Assembly (NCBI RefSeq): GCF_030815415.1
Contig: NZ_JAUSWW010000001.1
Coordinates: 7,626,001-7,690,000, forward strand
Reading direction: 5' to 3'
DNA length: 64,000 nucleotides
DNA from: Streptomyces canus
Lineage (GTDB): Bacteria; Actinomycetota; Actinomycetes; Streptomycetales; Streptomycetaceae
The notes under the pieces were generated by a model, which saw nothing but the letters and a program-made list of their open reading frames with translations, was not told the DNA's origin and searched no databases. Shown here one piece after another: positions 7,578 through 18,084 of this stretch (the stretch's first letter is position 1; every line of letters starts with the position of its first letter). The position numbers were made by a program, and so were the translations under genes.

Positions 7578-10529
7578 ATGAGACGAAGAGCGAGACCGAT
7601 CCTCGCTGTCGGCGCACTCCTCCTGGGCGGTGCGGGAATCGCACCCATCGCCCAGGCGGCGGAGAGCGCGGGCTCTCCCGATTCCGACCAGATCAAGGTC
7701 TTCCGGGCCGAGGTCACCAACCAGCAGGTACCCCTGCTGCTGGCGGCCGGGCAGGACGGCCACGAACTGAGCGAGCAGGTACCCGCCAAGGGCACCGCGA
7801 CCGTCGAGGTCTACCTGACCGACCAACAGGCGGACAAGCTCGAGAAACAGGGCGTCGACCTCACCGAGCACACCCTCTCCGCCAAGGCGGAGAAGCGCGT
7901 CGAGGCGGCCGCCGACGGTGTGTACCGCCCGTACAGCGGGGCCGGGAACCTCAAGGAGGAGATCCTCCGTACCGGCCAGCAGAACCCCGGCCTCACCAAG
8001 GTCGTCTCCATCGGCAAGACGGTCAACGGCCAGGACATCCTCGCGCTCAAGCTCACCAAGAACGCGAAGAAGACCAAGGACGGCGCCAAGCCCTCCGTGC
8101 TGTACATGTCCAACCAGCACGCGCGCGAGTGGATCACGCCGGAGATGACCAGACGGCTGCTCCACCACTACGTCGACAACTACAAGTCCGACAAGCGCAT
8201 CAAGAAGATCGTCGACTCGACCGAGCTGTGGTTCGTCATCTCGGCCAACCCCGACGGCTACGACTACACCTTCCAGGGCGACGACTCCCGCCTGTGGCGC
8301 AAGAACCTGCGGGACAACAACGCCGACGGCACCATCGCCATCGGCGACGGCGTCGACCTCAACCGCAACTTCTCCTACAAGTGGGGCTACGACAACGAGG
8401 GTTCGTCACCCACCCCCACCAGCGAGACCTACCGCGGCACGAGCCCGGGCTCCGAGCCCGAGACCAAGGCCATCGACGCCTTCCAGAAGCGGATCGGCTT
8501 CACGTACGGCATCAACTACCACTCCGCCGCCGAGCTCCTCCTCTACGGCGTCGGCTGGCAGGTGGCCACCGACACGCCGGACGACGTCCTCTACAAATCG
8601 CTCGCCGGAACCCCGGACAACTCCGCGATCCCCGGCTACCGGCCCCAGGTCTCCTCGGAGCTGTACACCACCAACGGCGAGGCGGACGGCCACGCGTCGA
8701 ACGTCAACGGGCTGGCGATGTTCACCCCCGAGATGTCGACCTGCCAGACCGTGTCGGACCTCTACCCCGACGATCAGTGGAACGCGGTCGACTGCCAGTC
8801 GGTCTTCAACTTCCCGGACGACGAGAAGCTGATCCAGCAGGAGTTCGAGAAGAACATCCCGTTCGCGCTCTCCGTCGCCGAGTCCGCGGCCCGGCCCGAC
8901 CAGCCGAAGTCCTCGCTCGGACTGAAGGCCGCCGACTTCACCCCGAAGACGTTCAGCACGTCGTACTCGCGCGGCGCGGACCAGGAAGTCTCCGTCGTCG
9001 CCCGCAAGTCCGTGCGCGACAAGGAGCTCAAGTACCGCGTCAACGGCGGCCGTGTCGAGGACATGGCGCTCAAGGCCTGGAAGGGCGGAGAGACGTTCGG
9101 CGGTGAGGACAACCTCTACTTCGACGAGTACCGCGCCAAGGTCGCCGACGGCGACCCGGGCGACAAGGTCGAGGTGTGGTTCACCGGCGAGACGCGGAGC
9201 GGAAAGCGCACCTCCAGCGAGCACTTCACGTACACCGTGGCCGCGCGGCCGCGCGCGGACGTGCTCGTGGTCGCCGAGGAGGGCGCGGCCGCCACACAGG
9301 CGCAGACCTACGTCGACGCCCTGAAGGCCAACGGCCGCAAGGCGATCGTCTGGGACGTCGCCACCCAGGGCACGCCCGACGCGCTCGGCGTGCTGGACCA
9401 CTTCAAGACGGTCGTCCACTACACCGGCGCGAGCGTCCCGGGCAACGCCACCCAGCTCCAGCTGCGGGCCTTCCTCAACGAGGGCGGCAAGCTGATCGAG
9501 GCCGGCGAGCGGGCCGGCGGCAACGTCGACCTCGGCGGCGGCACCCTGTCGAACGACTTCAGCCAGTACTACCTGGGCGCCTACACCCGTACGTCCCTGC
9601 CGGGCACCACCGCCTTCCAGGGCGTCGGCAAACTCGCCGGAGCCGGCGGAGCGCTCGGCGCGGCCCCGGGCAACCCGCTCGACACGGCCGGGTCGTTCAG
9701 CGTCACCTCGGACACCCTGCCGGTCGCCACGTTCCCGCAGTTCGCGAGTGCGGGCGGCGGCACCTACCCCGGCACGGTCAACCCGTACGGCCCCTACGAA
9801 GGCGCCTCCATGGCGGCCGTCACCCACAGCGACTACGCCTGGAACCGTCTCACCCGCACCATCGACCTCACCTCGGTGACCGCCGCCCAGGCACCCACGC
9901 TCAGCACCCGGCTGCTGTGGAGCACCGAGGAGGGCTACGACCACGCCGTCCTGGAGGCCCACACGGCCGGGGCCGACGACTGGACCACGCTCCCCGACAA
10001 GAACGGCAAAACCAGCACCACCGTGCCCGCGGAGTGCGACGCCGGGTACTTCATCGCGGCCCATCCCGCACTCAAGCGGTATCTGACCCTCGGCGACGGC
10101 GGCTGCACGGCCTCCGGCACCAGCGGCCAGTGGAACAGCTTCACTGGGGCGTCGGCCGGCTGGCAGGCGGTCTCCTTCGACCTCTCCGCGTACGCCGGCA
10201 AGAGGGTCGAGGTCTCCCTCAGCTACATCACCGACCCCGGATCCGGCGGCCGCGGCGTCCTCGCCGACAACACGTCCGTGGTGATCGGCGGCAACGCCGT
10301 CGAGACCGAGGGCTTCGAGACGTCGCTCGGTGCCTGGAGCGTCCCCGGACCGCCCGCGGGCAGCCCGGCGGTCGTCAAGGACTGGGGGCGCTCCGGAGAG
10401 CTGTTCAAGACGTACGGCGCGGTCACCACGGACGACACCGTGCTGCTGGGCTTCGGCCTGGAACACGTCACCGCGGCGGCCGACCGCACGACCCTGCTCG
10501 GCAAGGCGCTCGCGGCTCTCGGAAGGTGA
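7578..10529 (+). CDS. Secreted zinc carboxypeptidase, M14 family
   Basis: 983-residue exported metallocarboxypeptidase. Start ATG 7578 has AAGGGGGG upstream and opens a signal peptide (RRRAR, then a hydrophobic stretch, cleavage near AQA-AES). The M14 catalytic domain spans about 115-435: zinc ligands H181 and E184 in NQHAREW, third ligand H315 in INYHSAAE, substrate-binding NPDGYDY and DLNRNF, catalytic E385 in FTPEMSTC. About 550 more residues follow, including a THATPase-like or immune-inhibitor-A-like beta-rich region (RADVLVVAEEGA; SWQAVSF-type segment near the end) that probably binds surfaces. It is a single-gene unit between two strong hairpins. Likely role: extracellular peptide scavenging. 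M14 assignment is firm; substrate specificity is not readable. Confidence 0.92.
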   Translation: MRRRARPILAVGALLLGGAGIAPIAQAAESAGSPDSDQIKVFRAEVTNQQVPLLLAAGQDGHELSEQVPAKGTATVEVYLTDQQADKLEKQGVDLTEHTLSAKAEKRVEAAADGVYRPYSGAGNLKEEILRTGQQNPGLTKVVSIGKTVNGQDILALKLTKNAKKTKDGAKPSVLYMSNQHAREWITPEMTRRLLHHYVDNYKSDKRIKKIVDSTELWFVISANPDGYDYTFQGDDSRLWRKNLRDNNADGTIAIGDGVDLNRNFSYKWGYDNEGSSPTPTSETYRGTSPGSEPETKAIDAFQKRIGFTYGINYHSAAELLLYGVGWQVATDTPDDVLYKSLAGTPDNSAIPGYRPQVSSELYTTNGEADGHASNVNGLAMFTPEMSTCQTVSDLYPDDQWNAVDCQSVFNFPDDEKLIQQEFEKNIPFALSVAESAARPDQPKSSLGLKAADFTPKTFSTSYSRGADQEVSVVARKSVRDKELKYRVNGGRVEDMALKAWKGGETFGGEDNLYFDEYRAKVADGDPGDKVEVWFTGETRSGKRTSSEHFTYTVAARPRADVLVVAEEGAAATQAQTYVDALKANGRKAIVWDVATQGTPDALGVLDHFKTVVHYTGASVPGNATQLQLRAFLNEGGKLIEAGERAGGNVDLGGGTLSNDFSQYYLGAYTRTSLPGTTAFQGVGKLAGAGGALGAAPGNPLDTAGSFSVTSDTLPVATFPQFASAGGGTYPGTVNPYGPYEGASMAAVTHSDYAWNRLTRTIDLTSVTAAQAPTLSTRLLWSTEEGYDHAVLEAHTAGADDWTTLPDKNGKTSTTVPAECDAGYFIAAHPALKRYLTLGDGGCTASGTSGQWNSFTGASAGWQAVSFDLSAYAGKRVEVSLSYITDPGSGGRGVLADNTSVVIGGNAVETEGFETSLGAWSVPGPPAGSPAVVKDWGRSGELFKTYGAVTTDDTVLLGFGLEHVTAAADRTTLLGKALAALGR

Positions 10530-10590
10530 ACACACCGGTCAACGGTGACTGACTCTCCGTAACCAATTCGAGCGACAGGGCCTTCCGGCC

Positions 10591-10630
10591 CGGGCGGTCC
10601 GTACCCCTACTGGCGGGTACGGACCGCCTG
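10591..10630 (+). terminator. Hairpin between carboxypeptidase and gap
   Basis: Stem of 16 bp including one G-U pair (10591-10606 with 10615-10630), loop CTACTGGC. It should terminate the carboxypeptidase transcript; the gap promoter must lie in the remaining 130 bp. Confidence 0.75.
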
Positions 10631-10757
10631 CCCGTGTATGCGGCATCTCGATGTCACTGCGGGAGCTTCCGGGAGGTAGGGTCGTAGGCGGTCGGGGACA
10701 TCCCAAACAGAGCTCGCCGGCATCGCATAGCCGGCGTACCAACGAGGAGATCGGTTC

Positions 10758-11768
<1,011 letters not shown>

Positions 11769-11799
11769 CCGACAGAGCAGGCACGTTGATGTGAGAGCA

Positions 11800-11835
11800 G
11801 GGCTCGGGCGGCGCAACGACGCGCCGCTCGGGCCC
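11800..11835 (+). terminator. Hairpin between gap and pgk
   Basis: A 15-bp stem (11800-11814 with 11821-11835, two G-U pairs) with hexaloop AACGAC. No T-run follows, so it may attenuate, stabilise the gap mRNA, or terminate part of the transcripts, allowing gap to be expressed above pgk-tpiA. Confidence 0.65.
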
Positions 11836-11901
11836 TGACTCACGTACAGACCAGCCCTCTTAGGATCACGAGCACCACCAGTCCTCTCGGGAGCCCTCTC
11901 A

Positions 11902-13113
11902 ATGAAGACGATCGACGAACTTCTCGCCGAAGGCGTCGCAGGCAAGCGGGTCTTCGTCCGCGCCGACCTGAACGTGCCGCTGGACGGCACCGCGATCACC
12001 GACGACGGCCGTATCCGCGCCGTGCTGCCCACCGTCAAGGCACTGGCCGAGGCGGGCGCCCGCGTGGTCGTCGCCTCCCACCTGGGCCGCCCCAAGGGCG
12101 CCCCGGACCCGGCCTTCTCCCTCGCTCCCGCCGCCGCGCGCCTTGGTGAACTCCTCGGCGCCGATGTGGCCTTCGCGACCGACACCGTCGGCGAGTCCGC
12201 CACGGCCACCGTCGCCGGCCTCGCCGACGGCCGGGTCGCGGTCGTGGAGAACCTGCGCTTCAACGCCGGCGAGACGTCCAAGGACGACGCCGAGCGCGGC
12301 GCCTTCGCCGATCAGCTCGCCGCCCTCGCCGACGTGTACGTGGGCGACGGCTTCGGCGCGGTGCACCGCAAGCACGCCTCGGTCTTCGACCTTCCGGCCC
12401 GCCTGCCGCACTACGCCGGCTACCTCATCGCCACCGAGGTCGGCGTCCTGAAGAAGCTCACCGACGAGGTGCAGCGTCCCTACGTGGTCGCCCTCGGCGG
12501 CGCCAAGGTCTCCGACAAGCTCGCCGTCATCGACCAGCTGCTCGGCAAGGCCGACCGCATCCTCATCGGCGGCGGCATGGCGTACACCTTCCTCAAGGCC
12601 AAGGGCCACGAGGTCGGCGCGTCGCTTCTCCAGGAGGACCAGATCCCGGCCGTCCTCGAGTACATCGAGCGCGCGGAGAAGACCGGCGTCGAGCTGGTGC
12701 TGCCCGTCGACGCCGTGGTCGCTCCCGGGTTCCCGGACCTGAAGACCAAGGCTCCGGCGGGTGCCACCACCGTCGCCGCGGACGCCATCCCGGCCGACCG
12801 GATGGGCCTGGACATCGGTCCGGAGTCCAACAAGCTGTACGCCTCGAAGATCACCGACGCCGCCACCGTCTTCTGGAACGGGCCGATGGGCGTCTTCGAG
12901 CACCCCGAATTCGCCGAGGGCACCAAGGCGGTCGCCCAGGCACTCCTCGACTCCCAGGCCTTCACGGTCGTCGGCGGTGGCGACTCCGCCGCGGCCGTCC
13001 GCATCCTGGGCTTCGACGAGAACGCGTTCGGCCACATCTCGACCGGCGGCGGCGCCTCCCTCGAATACCTCGAGGGCAAGACGCTCCCCGGCCTCGCCGC
13101 ACTGGAGGACTGA
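11902..13113 (+). CDS. pgk: Phosphoglycerate kinase
   Basis: 403-residue PGK, transferring phosphate from 1,3-bisphosphoglycerate to ADP. Family motifs in order: VFVRADLNVPLDG with the substrate-binding Asp, HLGRPKG, ENLRFNAGE, GDGFGAVHRKHAS, GGAKVSDKL, and the nucleotide-binding end WNGPMGVFE and VGGGDSAAAV. Length is normal. ATG 11902 begins the conserved N-terminus. It lies 6 bp before tpiA and is surely co-transcribed with it. Confidence 0.97.
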   Translation: MKTIDELLAEGVAGKRVFVRADLNVPLDGTAITDDGRIRAVLPTVKALAEAGARVVVASHLGRPKGAPDPAFSLAPAAARLGELLGADVAFATDTVGESATATVAGLADGRVAVVENLRFNAGETSKDDAERGAFADQLAALADVYVGDGFGAVHRKHASVFDLPARLPHYAGYLIATEVGVLKKLTDEVQRPYVVALGGAKVSDKLAVIDQLLGKADRILIGGGMAYTFLKAKGHEVGASLLQEDQIPAVLEYIERAEKTGVELVLPVDAVVAPGFPDLKTKAPAGATTVAADAIPADRMGLDIGPESNKLYASKITDAATVFWNGPMGVFEHPEFAEGTKAVAQALLDSQAFTVVGGGDSAAAVRILGFDENAFGHISTGGGASLEYLEGKTLPGLAALED

Positions 13114-13119
13114 CCCCGC

Positions 13120-13896
13120 ATGACCACTCGCACGCCGATCATGGCGGGTAACTGGAAGATGAACCTCAACCACCTCGAGGCCATCGCGCACGTCCAGAAG
13201 CTCGCTTTCGCCCTGGCCGACAAGGACTACGAGGCCGTCGAGGTCGCCGTCCTGCCGCCCTTCACCGATCTGCGCTCCGTGCAGACCCTGGTCGACGGCG
13301 ACAAGCTCAAGATCAAGTACGGCGCCCAGGACATCTCCGCGCAGGACTCCGGCGCCTACACCGGCGAGATCTCCGGTGCCATGCTCGCCAAGCTGAAGTG
13401 CACGTACGTGGCGATCGGCCACTCCGAGCGCCGCCAGTACCACGCCGAGACCGACGAGATCGTCAACGCCAAGGTCAAGGCCGCCTACAAGCACGGGCTG
13501 ACCCCGATCCTGTGCGTCGGCGAGGAGCTGGACGTCCGCGAGGCGGGCAACCACGTCTCCCACACGCTCGCCCAGGTCGAGGGCGGTCTGAAGGACCTTC
13601 CGGCCGAGCAGGCCGAGTCCGTCGTGATCGCCTACGAGCCCGTGTGGGCCATCGGCACCGGCAAGGTCTGCGGCGCCGAGGACGCCCAGGAGGTCTGCGC
13701 CGCCATCCGCGGCAAGATCGCCGAGCTCTACACCCAGGAGCTGGCCGACCAGGTCCGCATCCAGTACGGCGGCTCCGTGAAGTCCGGCAATGTCGCCGAG
13801 ATCATGGCGCAGGCCGACATCGACGGTGCGCTCGTGGGCGGTGCGTCGCTCGATGCCGACGAGTTCGTCAAGATCGTGCGCTTCCGCGACCAGTGA
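13120..13896 (+). CDS. tpiA: Triose-phosphate isomerase
   Basis: 258-residue TIM-barrel isomerase interconverting dihydroxyacetone phosphate and glyceraldehyde-3-phosphate. All active-site elements are present: GNWKMN with the catalytic Lys, IGHSERR with the electrophilic His, AYEPVWAIGTG with the catalytic Glu and mobile loop, and the phosphate-binding YGGSVKSGN and GGASLD. ATG 13120 is 6 bp after the pgk stop. A large perfect inverted repeat follows before secG. Confidence 0.97.
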   Translation: MTTRTPIMAGNWKMNLNHLEAIAHVQKLAFALADKDYEAVEVAVLPPFTDLRSVQTLVDGDKLKIKYGAQDISAQDSGAYTGEISGAMLAKLKCTYVAIGHSERRQYHAETDEIVNAKVKAAYKHGLTPILCVGEELDVREAGNHVSHTLAQVEGGLKDLPAEQAESVVIAYEPVWAIGTGKVCGAEDAQEVCAAIRGKIAELYTQELADQVRIQYGGSVKSGNVAEIMAQADIDGALVGGASLDADEFVKIVRFRDQ

Positions 13897-13911
13897 GCCG
13901 TAGGGGCGCGG

Positions 13912-13977
13912 CCGGTGTCGAGAGGCCGAGCGCGCGGAGGCCCGAAGGGCTGAGCACGGTCGGCCTCTCGACACCGG
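13912..13977 (+). terminator. Long inverted repeat between tpiA and secG
   Basis: Perfect 17-nt arms (13912-13928 and 13961-13977; an 18th pair is possible inward) separated by about 31 nt that can itself fold (GGCCC-GAA-GGGCT). Position and symmetry suit a terminator or mRNA-stabilising structure after tpiA. There is no T-run. Confidence 0.6.
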
Positions 13978-14109
13978 ATCGGAGCGCCCCGGAGGCGATC
14001 CGGCAAGCGGTGAGTATGCGGTAAGCGGGATCCGTCGTACCCTTGCGGGGGCACAGCCCTGAGGCTGTGCCCCTGTCGTCCATCCAGATCCGAGGAAGTT
14101 GGTCCAGCC

Positions 14110-14346
14110 GTGGTTATGGGGTTCTCGATCGCCCTGATCGTCTTCAGCGGCCTGATGATGCTGCTGGTGCTCATGCACAAGGGCAAGGGCGGCGGCCTCT
14201 CCGACATGTTCGGTGGCGGTATGCAGTCCTCCGTCGGCGGCTCCTCGGTCGCCGAGCGCAACCTCGACCGGATCACCATCGTGGTCGGTCTGCTGTGGTT
14301 CGCGTGCATCATCGTGCTCGGCCTTCTGATGAAGGTGAACAACTGA
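14110..14346 (+). CDS. secG: Preprotein translocase subunit SecG
   Basis: 78-residue SecG, the small non-essential subunit of the SecYEG channel. Two transmembrane helices (about 3-22 and 53-73) flank a cytoplasmic Gly-rich loop with the family motif HKGKGGGLSDMFGGG. Start GTG 14110 has GAGGAAG at 14091-14097; ATG 14116 is an alternative. SecG next to the glycolytic genes is a conserved Gram-positive arrangement. Confidence 0.93.
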   Translation: MVMGFSIALIVFSGLMMLLVLMHKGKGGGLSDMFGGGMQSSVGGSSVAERNLDRITIVVGLLWFACIIVLGLLMKVNN

Positions 14347-14546
14347 CCGGCACGCACATTCCGTACGTAAGGCCCCATGTTCGGTACGCGCACCTGAGCG
14401 CGGCCTATCATGGGGCTTGCGTCTAGGTGTGAGGGCTGTAACTCCAATCACTGGACGTGCGTTGGGCCTTACGTAGACTGAGGCGCTCGCAACGAAGCGA
14501 AAACGCCGACTCGCTTCGCGGCACCATCACGCAGGGAGTTACGACC

Positions 14547-14882
14547 GTGGCAAGTGGCAACGCGATCCGAGGAAGCCGGGTCGGGGCGGGGCCGATGGGC
14601 GAGGCCGAGCGTGGCGAGTCCGCGCCACGGCTGCGCATCTCCTTCTGGTGCTCCAACGGGCACGAGACGCAGCCCAGCTTCGCCAGCGACGCGCAGGTCC
14701 CCGAAACCTGGGACTGTCCGCGCTGCGGCTTCCCCGCCGGACAGGACCGGGACAACCCGCCGGACCCACCGCGCACCGAACCGTACAAGACGCACCTCGC
14801 GTACGTACGGGAGCGGCGCAGCGATGCGGACGGCGAGGCGATCCTCGCCGAGGCGCTCGCCAAACTGCGGGGCGAGATCTAG
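14547..14882 (+). CDS. RbpA-family RNA polymerase-binding protein
   Basis: 111-residue protein of the actinobacterial RbpA family, which binds the housekeeping sigma factor and stimulates open-complex formation. The N-terminal AIRGSRVGAG matches the RbpA basic linker region, the central zinc-ribbon-like core has four candidate ligands (WCSNGHE and CPRCGF), and the C-terminus (RTHLAYVRERRSD-like, ending LAEALAKLRGEI) matches the sigma-binding helix. It differs from the classical S. coelicolor RbpA as I remember it and looks like the second paralogue (RbpB-type) found in Streptomyces. GTG 14547 is chosen for its upstream CAGGGAG; earlier in-frame starts extend into non-conserved sequence. Confidence 0.82.
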   Translation: MASGNAIRGSRVGAGPMGEAERGESAPRLRISFWCSNGHETQPSFASDAQVPETWDCPRCGFPAGQDRDNPPDPPRTEPYKTHLAYVRERRSDADGEAILAEALAKLRGEI

Positions 14883-14892
14883 GAATTGACAG

Positions 14893-14922
14893 CCGGCCGG
14901 GCACCGAGAGGTGCCTGGCCGG
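14893..14922 (+). terminator. Terminator after the RbpA-family gene
   Basis: A 13-bp stem with one G-U pair (14893-14905 with 14910-14922) and tetraloop GAGA, ten bases after the stop; AGCTGTTCT follows. Confidence 0.8.
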
Positions 14923-15019
14923 AGCTGTTCTCACGTTATCCACAGGCCCACCGCGATGTCAGTGGTGACCCCTACGGTTTGGGCATGCCGCAAGGCGTGC
15001 GAACCGTGAGGGGGAAGCT

Positions 15020-16288
15020 GTGGTGACGGTCGAGGCTGCGGGTGTGCGGGTGCCCGCGTGGCGTGGGGGGTTCGGGCGGCTGTGGAGTGCCGCCGTGCTC
15101 TCCAGTTTCGGTGACGCGCTGCGTACGGCGGCACTGCCCCTGCTGGCCGCCACCCTGACCGACGAGCCCCTGGCCATAGCGGCGGTCACCGCCTGCGGCT
15201 ATCTGCCCTGGATCGTCTTCGGGCTGCTCGGCGGAGCGGTCGCCGACCGGGTGGACCAGCGGCGCGCGATGTGGACGGTGGATGCGCTACGAGGGCTGCT
15301 GGTCGCCGGTTTCGCGGTGGCCGTGGCGCTCGGGCAGGCCTCCGTCGGGCTGCTGATCGCGCTGGCCTTCGCCCTGACCACCCTCCAGACCCTCTTCGAC
15401 AACGCGTCCACCGCCCTGCTGCCCGCTCTGGTGGACGACGAGGCCCTCGGCAGTGCGAACGCCCGGCTGATGACCGGGCAGAAGATCGCCGGCGGTCTGC
15501 TCGGCGCCCCCGTCGTACCCCTGCTGCTGGTGGTCGGCGCTCCCGTGCCCTTCGTGGCCGACGCGGCGACCTTCCTGGTGGCGGCGGCGCTGGTGGCCTC
15601 CCTGCGGACCGGCGCGCCCACGCGGAAGCCGAGACCGGCGGGCAGCACCCTGCGCCGGGAGATCGCGGAGGGGCTGCGCGCCCTGGCCGGGGACCGGGCC
15701 CTGCGCGGGCTGTGCGCGGCAACCGCCCTGTGCAATGTCGGCGTGGGCGCTCTCATCGCCACCATGGTGCTGCTGGTGACCGACTGGATCGGCGCGGGAC
15801 AAGCCGGGTTCGCGGCGGCGACGACCGCTTACACCGTCGGTTCCCTGGCCGGGGGAGCGCTCAACCGCCGGCTGGTCTCCCGTATGGGACAGGTGCGGGC
15901 GGTACTGCTCGCAGGCACCGTGCAGATCGGCGCGCTCGTCGTGATGGGGACGGTGCGGAGTCTGATCGCGATGGTGGCGGCGATGGCCGTCTTCGGACTG
16001 ATGGGCATGGTGTGGAACGTCAACACCACGACCCTCATGCAACAGCGCAGCCCCGCCGACATGCTGGGCCGGGTCAGCTCGGCCTTCCGGACCCTGGCGG
16101 TCGCGGGAGCGCCCCTGGGCGCGCTCCTCGGCGGTGTCGTCGCCACGGTCTGGGGGCGGGGCACCCCGGCGTTGCTCGCGGCCGGCTTCTTCGTTCTCTC
16201 CGTCGCCTCGTTGACACCTGCGCTCAAGCCGGACGTACCTGTTGTCGCACCGCAGGACGGCGCCGCGACAGCTCATGTCACGCGCTGA
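15020..16288 (+). CDS. MFS transporter (EntS/MFS_3-like exporter)
   Basis: 422-residue integral membrane protein with 10-12 predicted helices. The first helix region carries GFGRLWSAAVLSSFGDALR and the loop between helices 2 and 3 has GGAVADRVDQRRAM, the MFS A-type motif. It belongs to the drug or siderophore exporter branch of the superfamily; the substrate is not readable. Start GTG 15020 has GAGGGGGAAG upstream; GTG 15023 is equally possible. Stand-alone gene between the RbpA paralogue and pgi. Confidence 0.85.
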   Translation: MVTVEAAGVRVPAWRGGFGRLWSAAVLSSFGDALRTAALPLLAATLTDEPLAIAAVTACGYLPWIVFGLLGGAVADRVDQRRAMWTVDALRGLLVAGFAVAVALGQASVGLLIALAFALTTLQTLFDNASTALLPALVDDEALGSANARLMTGQKIAGGLLGAPVVPLLLVVGAPVPFVADAATFLVAAALVASLRTGAPTRKPRPAGSTLRREIAEGLRALAGDRALRGLCAATALCNVGVGALIATMVLLVTDWIGAGQAGFAAATTAYTVGSLAGGALNRRLVSRMGQVRAVLLAGTVQIGALVVMGTVRSLIAMVAAMAVFGLMGMVWNVNTTTLMQQRSPADMLGRVSSAFRTLAVAGAPLGALLGGVVATVWGRGTPALLAAGFFVLSVASLTPALKPDVPVVAPQDGAATAHVTR

Positions 16289-16340
16289 TCAATTAGGTTG
16301 GACCAGCTGGCACAGGCACGAAAGAAGGCTGAAGTCGGAC

Positions 16341-17993
16341 ATGAACGCAGACGGCCGTACGAGGCTCAACCAGACACCCGAGTGGACCGCTCTGGCCAAG
16401 CACCGCGAGGAGCTCGGCGAGGTGCGACTGCGCGAGCTGTTCGCCGCTGACCCGGGTCGCGGCGCCGGATACACGCTCCAGGTCGGGGACCTGCACGTCG
16501 ACTACTCCAAGCACCTCGTCACCGAGGAGACGCTGCGGCTGCTGCGCGAACTGGCGGCCGCCACCGATGTCTTCGGCCTCCGGGACGCCATGTTCGGCGG
16601 CGAGAAGATCAACACCACCGAGGACCGGGCCGTCCTGCACACCGCGCTGCGGGCCGCCCCGGACGCGGTGGTCGAGGTCGACGGGGAGAACGTGGTCCCG
16701 GGCGTGCACGCGGTCCTCGACAAGATGGCCGGCTTCGCCGAGCGCGTCCGCTCCGGGGAGTGGAAGGGGCACACCGGCAGGCGCATCAAGAACGTCGTCA
16801 ACGTCGGCATCGGCGGCTCCGACCTCGGCCCGGCGATGGCGTACGAGGTGCTGCGCAGCTTCACCGACCGCGACCTCACGGTCCGCTTCGTGTCCAACGT
16901 GGACGGCGCCGACCTGCACGAGGCGACCCGCGACCTGGACCCGGCCGAGACGCTGTTCATCATCGCCTCCAAGACCTTCACCACCATCGAGACGATCACC
17001 AACGCGACCTCGGCGCGCCAGTGGCTGCTGGACGCGCTCGGTGACGAGGCCGCCGTCGCCAAGCACTTCGTGGCGCTGTCGACGAACGCCGAGAAGGTCG
17101 GCGACTTCGGTATCGACACGGCCAACATGTTCGAGTTCTGGGACTGGGTCGGCGGACGGTACTCGTACGACTCGGCGATCGGGCTGTCCTTGATGATCGC
17201 CATCGGCCCGGACCGCTTCCGGGAGATGCTCGACGGGTTCCGGCTCGTCGACGAGCACTTCAGGACCGCGCCCGCCGAGTCCAATGTGCCGCTGCTCCTT
17301 GGCCTGTTGGGCATCTGGTACGGCAACTTCCATGACGCCCAGTCGCATGCGGTGCTGCCCTACAGCCACTACCTGTCCAAGTTCACGGCGTACCTCCAGC
17401 AGCTGGACATGGAGTCCAACGGCAAGTACGTGGGCCGGGACGGCGTTCCGGTGGAGTGGCAGACCGGGCCCGTGGTGTGGGGGACGCCGGGGACGAACGG
17501 GCAGCACGCGTACTACCAGTTGATCCACCAGGGCACGAAGCTGATCCCGGCGGACTTCATCGGCTTCGCCGAGCCCGTCGCCGAGCTGAGCGACGAACTC
17601 AAGGCGCAGCACGACCTGTTGATGGCGAACTTCTTCGCGCAGACGCAGGCCCTCGCGTTCGGCAAGACACCGGACGAGGTACGGGCCGAGGGGGTGGCCG
17701 AGGAACTCGTCGCGCACAAGACGTTCCAGGGCAACCACCCGACCACGACGATCCTCGCGCGCGAGCTGACGCCGTCGGTGCTCGGACAGCTCGTGGCGCT
17801 CTACGAGCACAAGGTGTTCGTCCAGGGAGCCGTCTGGAACATCGACTCCTTCGACCAGTGGGGCGTGGAGCTCGGCAAGGTCCTCGCCAGGCGCGTGGAG
17901 CCCGCGCTGACCGAGGGTGCGGACGTTCCGGGTCTCGACGCGTCGACCAAGGCTCTGGTGGCCAAGTACCGGGAGCTGCGCGGCCGTTCGTGA
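16341..17993 (+). CDS. pgi: Glucose-6-phosphate isomerase
   Basis: 550-residue Pgi linking glycolysis with the pentose-phosphate pathway. Family signatures are intact: VNVGIGGSDLGPAM, SKTFTTIET, GGRYSYDSAIGL, GNGKYVGRDG-like segment, and the C-terminal SFDQWGVELGKVLA with the catalytic Lys. ATG 16341 begins the conserved N-terminal MNADGRTRLNQTPEW; earlier in-frame codons would overlap the MFS gene. The neighbours gap-pgk-tpiA upstream and zwf-pgl downstream put it in a central-carbon cluster. Confidence 0.97.
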   Translation: MNADGRTRLNQTPEWTALAKHREELGEVRLRELFAADPGRGAGYTLQVGDLHVDYSKHLVTEETLRLLRELAAATDVFGLRDAMFGGEKINTTEDRAVLHTALRAAPDAVVEVDGENVVPGVHAVLDKMAGFAERVRSGEWKGHTGRRIKNVVNVGIGGSDLGPAMAYEVLRSFTDRDLTVRFVSNVDGADLHEATRDLDPAETLFIIASKTFTTIETITNATSARQWLLDALGDEAAVAKHFVALSTNAEKVGDFGIDTANMFEFWDWVGGRYSYDSAIGLSLMIAIGPDRFREMLDGFRLVDEHFRTAPAESNVPLLLGLLGIWYGNFHDAQSHAVLPYSHYLSKFTAYLQQLDMESNGKYVGRDGVPVEWQTGPVVWGTPGTNGQHAYYQLIHQGTKLIPADFIGFAEPVAELSDELKAQHDLLMANFFAQTQALAFGKTPDEVRAEGVAEELVAHKTFQGNHPTTTILARELTPSVLGQLVALYEHKVFVQGAVWNIDSFDQWGVELGKVLARRVEPALTEGADVPGLDASTKALVAKYRELRGRS

Positions 17994-18004
17994 CCGCAGA
18001 TCGC

Positions 18005-18036
18005 GGAAAGCGGGCGGCGAGGTGCCGTCCGCTTCC
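18005..18036 (+). terminator. Hairpin after pgi
   Basis: Stem of 13 bp with one bulged A and one G-U pair (18005-18018 with 18024-18036), loop GAGGT, 11 bp after the pgi stop. Confidence 0.65.
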
Positions 18037-18084
18037 CGTAGAATCCCCGGCGATCATGGAAGCCATGGCTCGGGGGAGTGCACA

